A DNA stretch of 64,000 nucleotides, taken from positions 694,501 to 758,500 of the forward strand of contig NC_134366.1 in the NCBI RefSeq assembly GCF_035582795.1, given 5' to 3'. The position numbers and the translations under genes were made by a program. The stretch comes from Mycteria americana. Lineage: Eukaryota > Chordata > Aves > Ciconiiformes > Ciconiidae. How positions within the stretch are numbered: the stretch's first letter is position 1; each line of letters opens with the position of its first letter. The notes under the pieces are model-generated. The model saw only the letters and a program-made list of their open reading frames with translations, had not been told where the DNA came from and searched no databases. Below are positions 1-10,954 of the stretch, piece by piece.

Positions 1-69
1 TCCCCGCTGTCTCTCCCCGGGGGTGCGGGAGCCGCTCGCCGGGGGCCCAGGGGGGCCAGACCCCCTCAC

Positions 70-1179
70 CGCCAGCTCCTGCAGGCACTTCTCCAGGCTG
101 CGGAGCGGGCAGCTCCCCGCCGGCGCCTCCGGTATAACTGCAAAAGCAAATTCCAGTCCCCGGCCCCCCCCAGCAGCCGGACACGGCCGGGAGCAGGGGG
201 CCAGGGGGACGCCCAGATCCCCGGTACCGGACACCCGCACCCCCTCGCCCCCTCGCCAGCGTCCCCAGCCCTGCGGCTCACCCGCCGCACGCACCGTCCC
301 CGGCTCCACCACGAGACTCCGCCAGCCCCCGGCTCCTGGCGCGGCCCAGCTCCACGGGGGCCGGGGTCTGCCGGGGGGCTCACCCTGCGGGCAGGCGGGC
401 CGGCCCCGGGGAGACCCCCGCTCCGCAGTGACGCCTGTGCTGGCATCAGGAGAAAGCCCCGCTCGGGGCTGGGTGCTCCCGGGGCGCTGGCACCGGACCC
501 CCGGCCCAGCCCTTCCCAGGCACGGCCGGGGGGTGCAGCCCCCACCCCGCCACGGCTCAGCGCTTGGCTCCCCCAGAGCCCGCGCACCGCCGGGACGCAG
601 CCGGGTCCCCGCCGGCGCTGCCTGGGCTGGCGGGGGCTGCAAGGCGGCCTCGCCTCCAGCACCCTTGCGCCCCCGCCATCGCACGCCGCCGGGCGCCCCG
701 CGTCCCTGGTGCCCGGCAGGGCAGGACCGGGCTCTCACCCACCCGGCACGGCCCCGGCGCTCACCGCCTGCGCCCGTCTGCTCAGAGCCCGCCGCCACGT
801 CCGCGCCGCCGGCAGCACCGGGCTCCGCACCGGCCCTGGGGCCGCCGAAGAGAAACTCGGGGATCTCCTTCACCAGCCGCACCAGGGCGCTGAGGGCCGG
901 GCTGCCGGGGGGACCTGGGGGACAGGGGAGGTGGGGGTGCCGGGAAGGGCAGCCCCCCCAGCCGCCAGCCGCCGAGCTCTCCCCGGCCGGAGGAGCGGAA
1001 CCCCCGCACCGTCCCCGCTCCGGCTGGGACAAGCACCGTGGCGGGGCCCTACCGAGGGAGGCCAGCAGCCGGGACGTCCCCTCCGTCACCTCCCGGTGCA
1101 GCTCCCGCTGCCATTCCTCCAGCAGCTCCCACTCCTCCGCCGAGAACCGGACCGCCACGTCCTCGAACGTCACTGGCGC
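70..1179 (-). CDS. KRAB gene with KRBA1-like repeats, 5' part only
   Basis: Three exons can be read on the minus strand. Exon 1179-1053 (127 nt, phase 0 to 1) encodes a KRAB-A box starting [17 protein letters not shown], with LLEEWQREL in the middle. Exon 914-765 (150 nt, phase 1-1) encodes SALVRLVKEIPEFLF followed by a Gly/Ala-rich stretch. Exon 137-70 (68 nt) encodes CPLRSLEKCLQEL. Both repeat-like segments resemble the short repeats of KRBA1, which in mammals lies in the same 7q36.1 zinc-finger cluster; that identity is inference from memory and position. Exons between 138 and 764 and the first exon upstream of 1179 could not be fixed. The gene runs off the left edge. No zinc finger is visible, which fits KRBA1. 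Where canonical KRAB has MLE this box has VTEG, so TRIM28 binding is doubtful. Confidence 0.6.
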
Positions 1180-2379
1180 CTGCGGGGACGTGACCGGGGG
1201 GTCCCTGCCCAGCCCCTGCCGGGGCAGCAGAGCCGGGAACAAACGGCGTGTCTGTGGGGAACGGGGACGCGCTCGCTAATGCTGCGGGGACGCGCCGTGG
1301 GGCTGGGGAGCGGAGCCAGCCTGCCGGGGGACGCGCCGTGGGGCTGGGGAGCGGAGCCAGCCTGCCGGGGCCGAGCAGAATCCGGCGGGTGCTGGGTACA
1401 GGACGAAGCCACCATCCCCAGGAGCACCCGGAGCGCCCGAGCCCCTCGCGGAGCCGTGCCAGGCGGCGGCAGGACCCCCGGCCGGGCCCGAGGTGTGCGG
1501 GGACGGTGGGTGTGAGCGGCCGCGCCGGGGTTGGCGCGCGGCCGGGAACGGGCGTGCTGCTGCGCCCGTCCCGCGCGGGCGCGGAGCGAAGGCACGCCGG
1601 CACGCTTCCCGGCACGCTTGCTGGCAGGTCCCTGCGCGCTTCGTGCTCCGTCGGGGAGGACGTGAGGTAACCTGCCCTGACGCCCTGGTATTTGCGGCAG
1701 GGGTCACGTCGTCCGACATTTCCCTCCCCGCGCCGGCCGGGCGGGGGCCCGACGCCACGTGCGACGGTCGCTCTCGGCTCCGTGCCACCGCGCCCGTCCC
1801 GCCGACGTCAACCACGCAGGGACTTGCCAAGACACCGCTGCCTTGAGCAGCGCCGGAGGGAGACGGTTCGCAGCCCCGCCGCGGCGTTCACCCCCTCCCG
1901 CTCCCAGCCCTGTCCCGAGGAACGGGGACCCCCCCTCCCCGCGGCCGCCGAGCGAGGGGCGTGCGTGGCCGCGGGCGAAGACGGGCTTTGCCACCGGCCC
2001 TCCCCGGCAGCTCGCCCCTCCGGCGCGGCAAAACCAGGCCCGGCACTCGCACGTGGGGGTGCTTCAGCCCCTCCGGCCCGGGGAGGGGCCCCCCCGGGGG
2101 GGCCGGGGCTCCCCTGCAGCTCCGTGGGGGGGCAGAGGTGACACCCCCGACGCACGCCCCGGCCGGCCCTCGCCCTGCGCCAGATCACAGCGGCCCCCCC
2201 AGCTCCGGGGCTGCTCCCCCCGCTCCGCGCGTTCGGCCCCCGCTCCTCGGGGTGGCCCCGGGCGCGGCGGGAGCGAGGCCACCCCGGGGGGACGGTGACC
2301 CCGGGGACGGGCAGAGCCGGCAGCGCCCCGGCCCCGCGCGCCGGCCAGACCCTCTCCAGAGCTGCTCCGCAGGGGCTGC
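1180..2379. other. CpG-rich upstream region of the left-edge KRAB gene
   Basis: This very G/C-rich stretch, rich in CpG, lies upstream of the minus-strand KRAB exon and probably holds the promoter and first exon of that gene. Open frames on both strands here are by-products of base composition, with no recognisable domain. A tandem duplication of about 42 bp (core CCGTGGGGCTGGGGAGCGG) lies at about 1282-1368. No first exon could be chosen with confidence. Confidence 0.4.
1282..1368. repeat. two-copy tandem repeat, about 42 bp unit
   Basis: The segment containing CGCCGTGGGGCTGGGGAGCG and the following AGCCAGCCTGCCGGGG occurs twice in direct succession with essentially no differences. It lies in the CpG-rich region upstream of the left-edge KRAB gene. 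Confidence 0.8.
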
Positions 2380-3500
2380 CCTCCCCGGTGCTCCCCCTCC
2401 CCGGTGCTCCCCCTCCCCAGTGCTCCCCCTCCCCGGTGCTCTCCCCCTCCCCGGTGCTCCCCCTCCCCGGTGCTCCCCCTCCCCGGTGCTCTCCCCCTCC
2501 CCGGTGGTCCCCCTCCCCGGTGCTCTCCCCCTCCCCGGTGCTCCCCCTCCCCAGTGCTCTCCCCCTCCCCGGTGCTCTCCCCCTCCCTGGTGCTCCCCTT
2601 CCCGGTGCTCCCCCTCCCCGGTGCTCTCCCCCTCCCCGGTGGTCCCCCTCCCCGGTGCTCTCCCCCTCCCCGGTGCTCCCCTTCCCGGTGCTCCCCCTCC
2701 CCGGTGCTCCCCCTCCCCGGTGCTCTCCCCCTTCCCGGTGCTCCCCCATCCCGGTGCTCCCCCTCCCCGGTGCTCTCCCCCATCGCTGTGCTCCCCTCCC
2801 CAGTGCTCCCGCATCGTGGTTCTCTCCTCAATCCCAGTCCTCCCCCATTCCGGTGCTCTCCCCCTTCCCGGTGCTCCCCTCCCCAGTGCTCCCCCATCCC
2901 GGTCCTTCCCCTCCCCGGTGCTCCCCTCCCCGGTGCTCTCCCCCATCGCTGTGCTCCCCCCCCGCCAGTGCTCCCGCATCGCGGTTCTCTCCTCGATCCC
3001 GGTGCTCCCCTCCCCGGTGCTCCCCCATCCCGGTGCTCTCCCCCTCCCCGGTGCTCCCCTTCCCGGTGCTCCCCCATCCCGGTGCTCCCCTTCCCCGGTG
3101 CTCTCCCCCTCCCCGGTGCTCCCCTCCCCGGTGCTCCCCCATCCCGGTGCTCCCCCATCCCGGTGCTCCCCTTCCCCGGTGCTCTCCCCCTCCCCGGTGC
3201 TCCCCTCCCCGGTGCTCCCCCATCCCGGTGCTCCCCCATCCCGGTGCTCCCCTTCCCCGGTGCTCTCCCCCTCCCCGGTGCTCCCCTCCCCGGTGCTCCC
3301 CCATCCCGGTGCTCCCCCATCCCGGTGCTCCCCTTCCCCGGTGCTCTCCCCCTCCCCGGTGCTCCCCTCCCCGGTGCTCCCCCATCCCGGTGCTCCCCCA
3401 TCCCGGTGCTCCCCTTCCCCGGTGCTCTCCCCCTCCCCGGTGCTCCCCTCCCCGGTGCTCCCCCATCCCGGTGCTCCCCCCCGCCCGGTGCTCTCCCGGT
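2380..3500. repeat. G/C-rich minisatellite with an 81-bp higher-order unit
   Basis: Roughly seventy copies of a 13-17 bp unit of the type CCGGTGCTCCCCCTCC, with small variants (CCCATC, CTCTCCC, CCTTCC). In the right part, about 3070-3480, the small units are locked into an 81-bp higher-order repeat present about five times almost unchanged. The array produces long open frames on both strands that encode Pro/Leu/Ser or Gly/Glu/His repeats. These are composition artefacts, not genes. It ends about 0.8 kb before the start codon of the plus-strand zinc-finger gene at 4280. Confidence 0.92.
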
Positions 3501-4279
3501 CCTACCTGTCGAGGCGCGGCCATGGCTCGGTACGGCGGGCAGCGCGGAGCAGCCCCGCTCCCGCTTCCCGGCTCCCGGTTCCCGGCGAAGCAGGGCTGGA
3601 GCTGCCGCCCGCCCCCCCGCACGGCTCGGAGCGGGACCGCACCGCCCCGCAGCCCCGGCCCGGTGCCCCCGCTCCGCCCCTCGGCGGGGCAGTGCCGGTG
3701 CCGCTGCCGCTGCCGGTGCCGGTGCCCGGGGCGTCCCTCAGAGGGGTGGGGGCTCGGGCAGGTCCCGCGGGGCTCGGGGGTGCGGGGGCACCGTGGCACC
3801 GGGGGACCGGCACGGGGGGTCCGGCGGGGGCTGTGGGGGCTGGGCTCGGTGGCACCGGGGGTCTGGGGTCGGTGGCACCGGGGGCTCCGCGGGACTCTAC
3901 GGGATCCGGGGGTCGGTGGCACCGGGGGACCGGCAGTCAGTGTTGTCCCGGGGTCGGTGGTACCGGTGGTTCCGGGGGAGTCTGCGGGGTCCGGGGGTCG
4001 GTGGCACCGGGGCACCGGGACAATCTATGGGGGGCCGGGTCAGTGGCACCGGGGGACCGGGACAGCCAATGGGGTGCGGGGGGGGGGGGGTGGGTGGCAC
4101 CGGGGCCGCCCGCCCCGCCCCGGGACCATGGCCCCGCCCCGCCCCGCCTCCTCCTCCCGACCGCCAGGGGGCGCCCCACGCTCCGCGAGGCCCCGCCCCC
4201 GCAGGCGTCACGTCCTGCCGGCCCGGCGGGCGGCGCTGCCGCGGGGCGCGCGGGGCCGGTGGCGGCGGTGGCGGCGGCC
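3501..4279. promoter_or_regulatory. CpG-rich promoter region of the gene at 4280
   Basis: This stretch is CpG-dense and contains many short G-runs (GGTGGCACCGGGG-type direct repeats between about 3790 and 4110). A CTCF-like core CCGCCAGGGGGCGC is at 4161-4174, followed by TCACGTC at about 4207. There is no TATA box. The start codon at 4280 lies in a GGCGGCC context. No coding exon was found here. Confidence 0.55.
4161..4174 (+). promoter_or_regulatory. CTCF-like core motif upstream of the gene at 4280
   Basis: CCGCCAGGGGGCGC matches the well-known CTCF core closely. It is in sense orientation about 105-120 bp upstream of the start codon. The same 14-mer or a near copy occurs at the promoters of other genes in this cluster, at 19822, 24914, 25234 and 37714. 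Binding is inferred. Confidence 0.5.
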
Positions 4280-7200
4280 ATGTCCCGCCGGGGCCCCGCT
4301 CAGGTGAGGGCCGCGCCCGGAGGCCGCAGGGTCCCGCGGGCCGGGCCTGCCCGGGCCCAGCGCCAGGACGGGTCCCGCCGGCCGCGGGGGAGCGCGGGAA
4401 CGGGGGAGGGGAGGGTCCCCCCGGGGTGCCGGTCCCGGGGGGCGGGGGAGGGTCTCCCGGGGGATGGCGGGGTCTGGCGGATCCCCTGGGGGATGGGGGG
4501 GTCTTGGGGGGGGGCCACGAGCGGGTCCCCAGGCCCCGACCGCCCTTGGGCCGGGACCGGGGCCGGGGCCGGGGCCTCCCCCCGCTGCCCTTCACCTCTC
4601 CCCCCCCAGGACTCGGGCACCCCCCGGCGCAAGGCGGTGCGGGCCATGGGGCCGCGGGCCGCGGCGGGGCAGGCGGAGGCCCAGCAGCTGCAGGAGCTGC
4701 GGAGCCGGACGGAGAGGGCCGAGCGGAGGCTGCTGGCCTGCGAGACGCTGGTCGGGGAGCTGGGCAGCAACCTGGCCGCCCTGGGCAGCCTCCTGCAGGA
4801 GTACGGGCAGCTCCAGCAGCGGCTGGACAACGTGGAGAACCTGCTGAAGAACAGGAACTTCTGGATCCTGCGGCTGCCCCCCAGCTCCCGGGGCGAGGTC
4901 CCCAAGGTAACGGCGTCCCGCCTGGCCCCTGGAAGCACCGGTGCCACCGCCGTGGCTGTGGAGGGGGTTTAGGAGATGCCGGCGCGACCTTGGCAGCGGG
5001 CTTGGGCGGCCGAGCACCCGCGAGTCCTGGGCTCGCCGCGCACGAGCCCCGATCTGGCCAGGCGCGCTTTGCTCTGTGCCTGCCCTGAGCTCCGGCGACC
5101 GAAGCTCACGCGCACGTGCGTGGTTTCCAGTTATCTAACCGCATCGGAAGTCACCAGGCGCGTAATACTTGTGATTCCAGGTACCGGTCACGTTCGATGA
5201 CATTTCGGTGTACTTCAACGAGCAGGAGTGGGAGAGACTGGACCGCTGGCAGAAGGACCTGTACAGGGCCGTGATGAGGGGGAACTACGAGACGCTGATC
5301 TCCCTGGGTAAGGCACCGGGTTTGCGCCTCTGGACGAGCTTCTCTTGGGGGTGGGCTGGACGGCTTCCACCGCAGCCCGACTGGTGGTCTGCTTCAGTGG
5401 GGCTGGACGCCTGTAGCTAGCAGAACCTCTCCTGGGCAGTCAGACCCACGCGTTCTCCCTCCTTCCCGCTTGTAAAGCGATAAACAATGTAAGAGACATC
5501 TGTAGTAAATAATACTAGCGATAGTAGTACGAGCAATAGCGATTAGAAAAGGTATCCACGTGAGACGCTGTTCCTAATGACTGTGTAAGTGGATTGCAGG
5601 GTCAGGGAACCATCGTGATGTTCCAGCACAGTTCAGGAATTATCGGGGTGAAGTTCGATAATTGCACCTTGAACTAGTTCTTGTTTTCTGTCCACTTAGC
5701 TCCTATATAGAGTGACAGGGACGTTTCCATGTGCCTTGTTAGAGAACTAACCTAATCGTGCTCGGCCTTTCTAAGGGCACCCGACGTGTTCTGGGATGAT
5801 TTGGGCTGTAAGATCTTCCCCACCAAAAGCTGTTTCTTGGGCATGACTAGTAACGTGCTGGTCTGTGCAGCTACTGAAGCTGAGGCTTCAGGTTTCTCAA
5901 TAATATTTTGTAGAAACAGAACAAACCTGTTCCTGTCATGGTCCGTCCGACCCAGACATCTCTACGGAGTGGGAAGTTTTCTGTCCCTACTCCAGGCAGA
6001 CAGCTCGGAAGAGTTGCTCTTCACATCGCTGCTAAAGTTGAAATGGGAGGAAAATGTTAAAGATAAAGCGTTTCCCTCTCCTTTGAGATTTTAGTTCCTG
6101 TTGTGTTACTTAGATTCTCTCTGCACTTGAGCTACAGCTGTGCTCATGGGCGGATCCTGCGTAGGGCAAGACGGCAGCACCAGCTTTCCGCTTAGAGCAT
6201 GGATAATGTATTTGCGTCTGTCTGTGCTGCCTGCCAGCTCTGGGGTTGGGGAGAGAAGGGTCGCTCCGAGAGTTCGACAGCATGAAGGTGCAGCCAGTTC
6301 CTAACAAAACACGCTGTCCTCTGCTCCTCTGCCCCGTGAGCAGACTATGCTGTGTCCAAGCCTGACATCCTGTCCCGGATCGAGAGGGATGAAGAGCTCT
6401 GCGTCGAAGACGGCCAGGAGCCCCCGCAGACACGTATCGGAGACGGCCAGGAGCCCCCGCAGACACGTATCGGAGACGGCCAGGAGCCCCCGCAGGCACG
6501 TACCAGAGAAGGTCAGGAGCCCCCGCAGACACCAGAAGAGATGGACCAGATGGAAGAGGCTTTGGGAGAAGATGAAGTTCCCAAGGAAGCTGGCACAGGT
6601 AAGTTAGGTGGGTGCCAGGAGAAGGTGGCAGTTACTGTCTCGGCTTTGTCATGAGATCTCCAAGAAGTGTCTTTGTTAGAAACGAATCACTCTGAGGGCC
6701 TGTTGACTGTATGGACCAAACCTCCACGGAGTACTTGGAGTCTTTCTTCCAAAAGGAACGTTTATGCTTGGTCAGATGAATCCCATGGAGGAAAAACAGA
6801 CAAAGCCTGTCAGGAGGGGCTGGGATGGAGCCTGGAGTGGTGGGACGGACCTCTTGTGATCCCTTCCAGTCCTGTTTCTGGGCAGTTCGGCAATCCTTCT
6901 TCACCCGGTTGCATGCATGAGCCCTAGGGCTTCCAAAGACGCTCCTGCTTGCCTTGGTGAGAGAGGAGGCGTGGTGGGAAGCGACGGATTTGGGAACCTG
7001 CAGTGGGAGGAGGAGGCTGGAGCAGCTCTGCTAGCGCTGGGGGGAGCAGAAGCAGTCAGGATTGCCTTGGGGCATGGCATGGGAGGAGAGCTGGAAAATC
7101 AAATGTTAAGGGTGCAAAGACTGGGCAAGAAAGGTAGGAGACGCTGGAAAGGGACGGGCAGACCCTGAGAGAGCCAAGGGAAGAAGAAACGTGCGGGCAG

Positions 7201-10200
7201 AGCTGTGATGGAGAGCTCTTCCCTGCAGGACTGAGGGGCTGGGGTTAAAGAAGCCCCAGGAGAGGCCGGGCGAGCGCGGGAGGGGGCAGAGGGCAGGGCA
7301 GGCTCTGTCCTCTGGGAACGTTACCCAGAACCGATACGAGCCCCAAGTGTGTGTTTGGGGGTTTGTTTGTCAAGTGCTCTGGGGAAGAGAGGAAAAAGAT
7401 GTTGTGGAGACAGAGGCTCTCCCTCTCCTTTGAGATTTTAGTTCCTGTTGTGTTACTTAGATTCTCTCTGCACTTGAGCTACAGCTGTGCTCATGGGCGG
7501 ATCCTGCGTAGGGCAAGACGGCAGCACCAGCTTTCCGCTTAGAGCATGGATAATGTATTTGCGTCTGTCTGTGCTGCCTGCCAGCTCTGGGGTTGGGGAG
7601 AGAAGGGTCGCTCCGAGAGTTCGACAGCATGAAGGTGCAGCCAGTTCCTAACAAAACACGCTGTCCTCTGCTCCTCTGCCCCGTGAGCAGACTATGCTGT
7701 GTCCAAGCCTGACATCCTGTCCCGGATCGAGAGGGATGAAGAGCTCTGCGTCGAAGACGGCCAGGAGCCCCCGCAGACACGTATCGGAGACGGCCAGGAG
7801 CCCCCGCAGACACGTATCGGAGACGGCCAGGAGCCCCCGCAGACACGTATCGGAGACGGCCAGGAGCCCCGACAGACACGTATCGGAGACGGCCAGGAGC
7901 CCCCGCAGACACCCGTCAAAGATGGTCAGGAGCCCCCGCAGACACCAGAAGAGAAGGACCAGAAGGAAGAGGCTTTGGGAGAAGATGAAGTCCCCCTGGC
8001 AGCTGGCACAGGTACGTTAGGTGGGTGCCAGGAGGACTTGCTTCCCTGGGTCGTTGCTGGCCCAGCTCTCTCGGGAGGTCTCCCAGCAGCGTCCATGGGA
8101 GGGGGCATGGCAGGTCACCGTGCTTAAGAGGAGCATCGCCAGGGAAAAGCAGAAGCTTTGGGGTGCGTTGTCAAGGGGCTGCCAGGAAAAATGGAAGGGG
8201 TTCAAGGCAGTGTGGGAACAGTACCTGTGGAGCTGGTGGGGAGGTTTAGGAGGGATGAGGTTGCTCTGCATGTGGCACCCTGGTGTCTTTCCTCCCAGCC
8301 CTCCTTCTGCTTTTGGTCCTTGTGTGTGGCTTCACTCCAGTTCCTTCTAACACCTCACATGCTTTCCATAGAATTGTTTAGGTTGGAAAAGATCTTTAAG
8401 ATCATTGAGTCCAACCGTTAACCCAGCGCTGCCCAGCCCACCACTACACCATGTCCCTAAGCACCACGTCCACACGGCTTTTAAATACCTCCAGGGATGG
8501 GGACTCCACCACTGCCCTGGGCAGCCTGTGCCAGTGCTGGACAACCCTTTTGGTGAAGAAATCGTTCCTAATATCCAATCTGACCCTCCCTTGGCGCAAC
8601 GTCATGGCTTCTTGAGCCACAGCTTTCTCTGTCTCTTCTGCACGCTCCCAGCACATGTCCGGTGAGCATCACACCAAAGCAGGAAGATGTGAGCTCTCCA
8701 CAGGCGATTAAAATTGCTCTTCTCTGGAAACAGAACTGCCCATCCTGGTGATGAATGTCATGTCCCTGAGTGCACAAAAAGCGGAGTTGCGCAGGGAAGA
8801 TCAGCCTGAGACAGAGATGGAAGAGGACCCGGCTGAGTCCAGCACCGGTGAGTCACCCAGTGCAGGGGAGACACGGGGCCCTGCAGCCAGGAAGCAGCTC
8901 CCAGCTCGCCAACGTGCCTGAAATACGGAGGGAGAAGAAAGTTTCAGACCTCTTTTTTTTTATTACTGAGCAAGGGAGGGGGCTGGTGGTGGGCGTTTCA
9001 GCCCTATCACCTCTGCAGAAAGAAGGACAGTCCAGTTGGGGTTCCTTCTATCAGAAATTGGGGGAGAGCTGGTAGCAGTAGCACGCTTCCTTCCTCCAGC
9101 TCCGCTGCATTATGGTAGAGCTGGCCCCGAGCTCAGGTCGCCTAACGCTTCCCGTGGCACGGCCCTCTTCTCCGTGCCGGAATCAGAGGGAGCAGGGGGT
9201 GTAGGAAGGGGGGGCAGCCGTCTGCAGACACCCGCCGTTCTGGTCCTGAAGCTTTGCCAAGCTAAGGCGCAGAGCACGTTCCTCTTCCAGGGACTCGGAG
9301 CCTGTGTTTCTGGCACCGGTGTGCAGAGTTAAACGGCACGGCTTGCACCGCCTGAATGGCCTGGCTGCAGCAGGGGTGCGGAGAGTTCACCAAAACCCTT
9401 GGCGTTGCACAGCCCTCACGGGAGCCGGTTTGCCTGCAACGTTTGGCGTTTGCTGGCAGTCCCCAGCTTGACAAAAGAGCCTGAAGTACTGCAGGCTGTC
9501 GCTCTTCAGTGACCTTTTTTCCTGCTACATCTTGTGGCCATCGTTGGTGTCGGGGTTTTAGAGGTGGATCCCTCTGTGCCACGCGTCCTGATGGCACTGC
9601 AGCAGCCCACAGCCTGGCTCTTCCTGGGAGCAAGAGATCTGCCCCCTGAGACCACGCTGGGTTGCTCAGGGCGCGCGGGCAGGACGCTGTGGTGGCACCC
9701 GCACCTTTCCAAACTGCGTTCTCAGATTTGTCAGTAGCTCCTTTACTGCTAAAAGCCTGCTCAGCGCTTTGGGGCTTAACCACAACCCGGGTTTGTCCTG
9801 GGAGCGTGAATGACCGATGCCTGTGGTGTTCCGTTTCAGAGGAAGGTTTTTTACTGGGAAATGAAATGGCCTGTGAAGGGGCTTCTCCTCCTGAAAACAT
9901 CAAGGTGAAGGAAGAGGAACCCGAGGGGCTGCAAGAGGTTTCCGCACCCTCTCCTGGCCCCCAGATCCAGCAGTGCCCCAAGAGCGAGCAGGCCAAGGCC
10001 AAGAGCAAGAAGAAGCCGAGCAGGTGCGCGAGCAGCAGTCTGCTGATGGGCAACTGTCGGCGCGGCTACGTGCGTGAGTGGTCGCACCCCTGCACCGAGT
10101 GCGGGAAGCGTTTCCGTCTGAAAATCAACCTCATCATCCACCAGCGGAGCCACGCCAAAGAGGGGCCCTACGAATGCACGATGTGCGAGATCAGCTTCGC

Positions 10201-10954
10201 GGACAAACGCCACCTGGACCTTCACCAGAGCATCCACATAAAAGACAGGGCCTTTGGGGCCAAGGTCTGGGGGAACGTCCACCCAGAGCTGAGGATCCGG
10301 CCCAGGAGGAAGTTCTGCGGGGTTTTTTGCGGAGGTGCCCACAGCCTGGGCAACGGGACGTATGCTGGGGGGCCCTGGCTGGGCCAGGCCAAGGAGCTGG
10401 ACAGAGGGAGCCTGTCCAGCGCGTGTTTCTCCCGACAGCAGAGTCCCAAGTCTCGTAGGAAGTCTGTGGTGAAATGCAGTCATTGCAAAAAGATTCTCTC
10501 TTGCACCTTTTCCCTTCAGCGGCACCTGCAGACCCACGCGGGGGACAGGCCGTATTGCTGCACCGCCTGCAAGAAATGCTTCACCCGCAAAACTCACCTC
10601 TTGCGCCATGAGAAAATACACGACCGCCAGAAAGCCCTGGCTGCGCTCCAGCAGCCCCCGATGGCCCAGCCCACGACCGTCGCGCCAGCGCCCCGGCAGC
10701 CCCAGCCGCAAGGAGCCCCGGAGATGCCCGTGGGCGGGAGCGTTCCTCGCTCGCCAGCCCAGGCATCCGAGAGGAACGTTAGCCCTGTGGCCGCCACAGC
10801 CAAAGCGGTTCCGGGAAACGTGCTCCTGCTCAGTCCTGTGGAACTCGGACCGCCAGACAAGAACTGCCACATCCACGGCTGGGGTGGGAGAGCCGTCCAG
10901 CCTGTGGTTAGACTAGGAAATAGGGCAGCGGTTTCGGGGGTGACGGAGAAATGA
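4280..10954 (+). CDS. DUF3669-type coiled coil / variant KRAB / C2H2 zinc-finger protein (4 fingers)
   Basis: Seven exons, all phase-compatible: 4280-4303 (MSRRGPAQ), 4610-4906, 5181-5307 (KRAB), 6344-6598, 7691-8011, 8734-8847 and 9840-10954, giving 750 residues. Residues about 25-105 form a Gln/Leu/Glu-rich coiled coil ending [14 protein letters not shown], a signature of the ZNF282/ZNF398/ZNF746 group. The KRAB box (108-150) starts [12 protein letters not shown] and has VMRG in place of MLE. Exons four and five are near-identical duplicates opening [14 protein letters not shown] and carrying 11-residue [11 protein letters not shown] repeats. The last exon has a SUMO-like VKEEE (about 402) and C2H2 fingers at about 464-484, 492-512, 592-612 and 620-640. 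The long spacer between fingers 2 and 3 keeps no finger. The N-terminal helical region lacks the SLWTVV half seen in its paralogues. Likely a nuclear DNA-binding regulator. Exact mammalian orthology is not assigned. Confidence 0.88.
6073..6623 (+). repeat. first copy of an internal gene duplication (intron end plus linker exon)
   Basis: This block of about 270 bp of intron plus the exon 6344-6598 matches 7420-8036. The offset is exactly 1347 bp from the left boundary up to the exon start, so the intronic part has no net insertion or deletion. The exon has four 33-bp repeats (11 residues, [11 protein letters not shown] type) against six in the second copy, which accounts for the 66-nt length difference. 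Both exons are phase 1-1, so including either or both keeps the frame. Confidence 0.9.
7420..8036 (+). repeat. second copy of the internal gene duplication
   Basis: Near-identical to 6073-6623. The exon is 7691-8011 (321 nt, 107 residues) with six 33-bp units. It diverges after the donor, where the first copy has GTAAGT and this one GTACGT. The roughly 800 bp between the two copies is not duplicated. Confidence 0.9.
8369..8630 (-). mobile_element. CR1 LINE 3'-end fragment
   Basis: The plus strand reads ATAGAATTGTTTAGGTTGGA, then AAGATCATTGAGTCCAACC and further standard CR1 wording (CCACGTCCACACGGCTTTTA, CTCCAGGGATGGGGACTCCA). Read this way round, the element lies on the minus strand with its 3' end at about 8369. 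It is a 5'-truncated copy of about 260 bp in an intron of the gene at 4280-10954. CR1 is the dominant LINE of birds and supports an avian source. Confidence 0.9.

Noticed and set aside
2404-5088. Very long Pro/Ser/Leu-rich plus-strand open frame through the minisatellite
   Set aside because: The frame is open only because the tandem units lack stops. It overlaps other equally long frames on both strands, and its right end runs over the real exon 4610-4906 in a wrong frame.
9851-10876. A 341-residue minus-strand frame opposite the finger exon
   Set aside because: It is the antisense of a C2H2 exon, where the regular codon pattern leaves the opposite strand open. No independent support.
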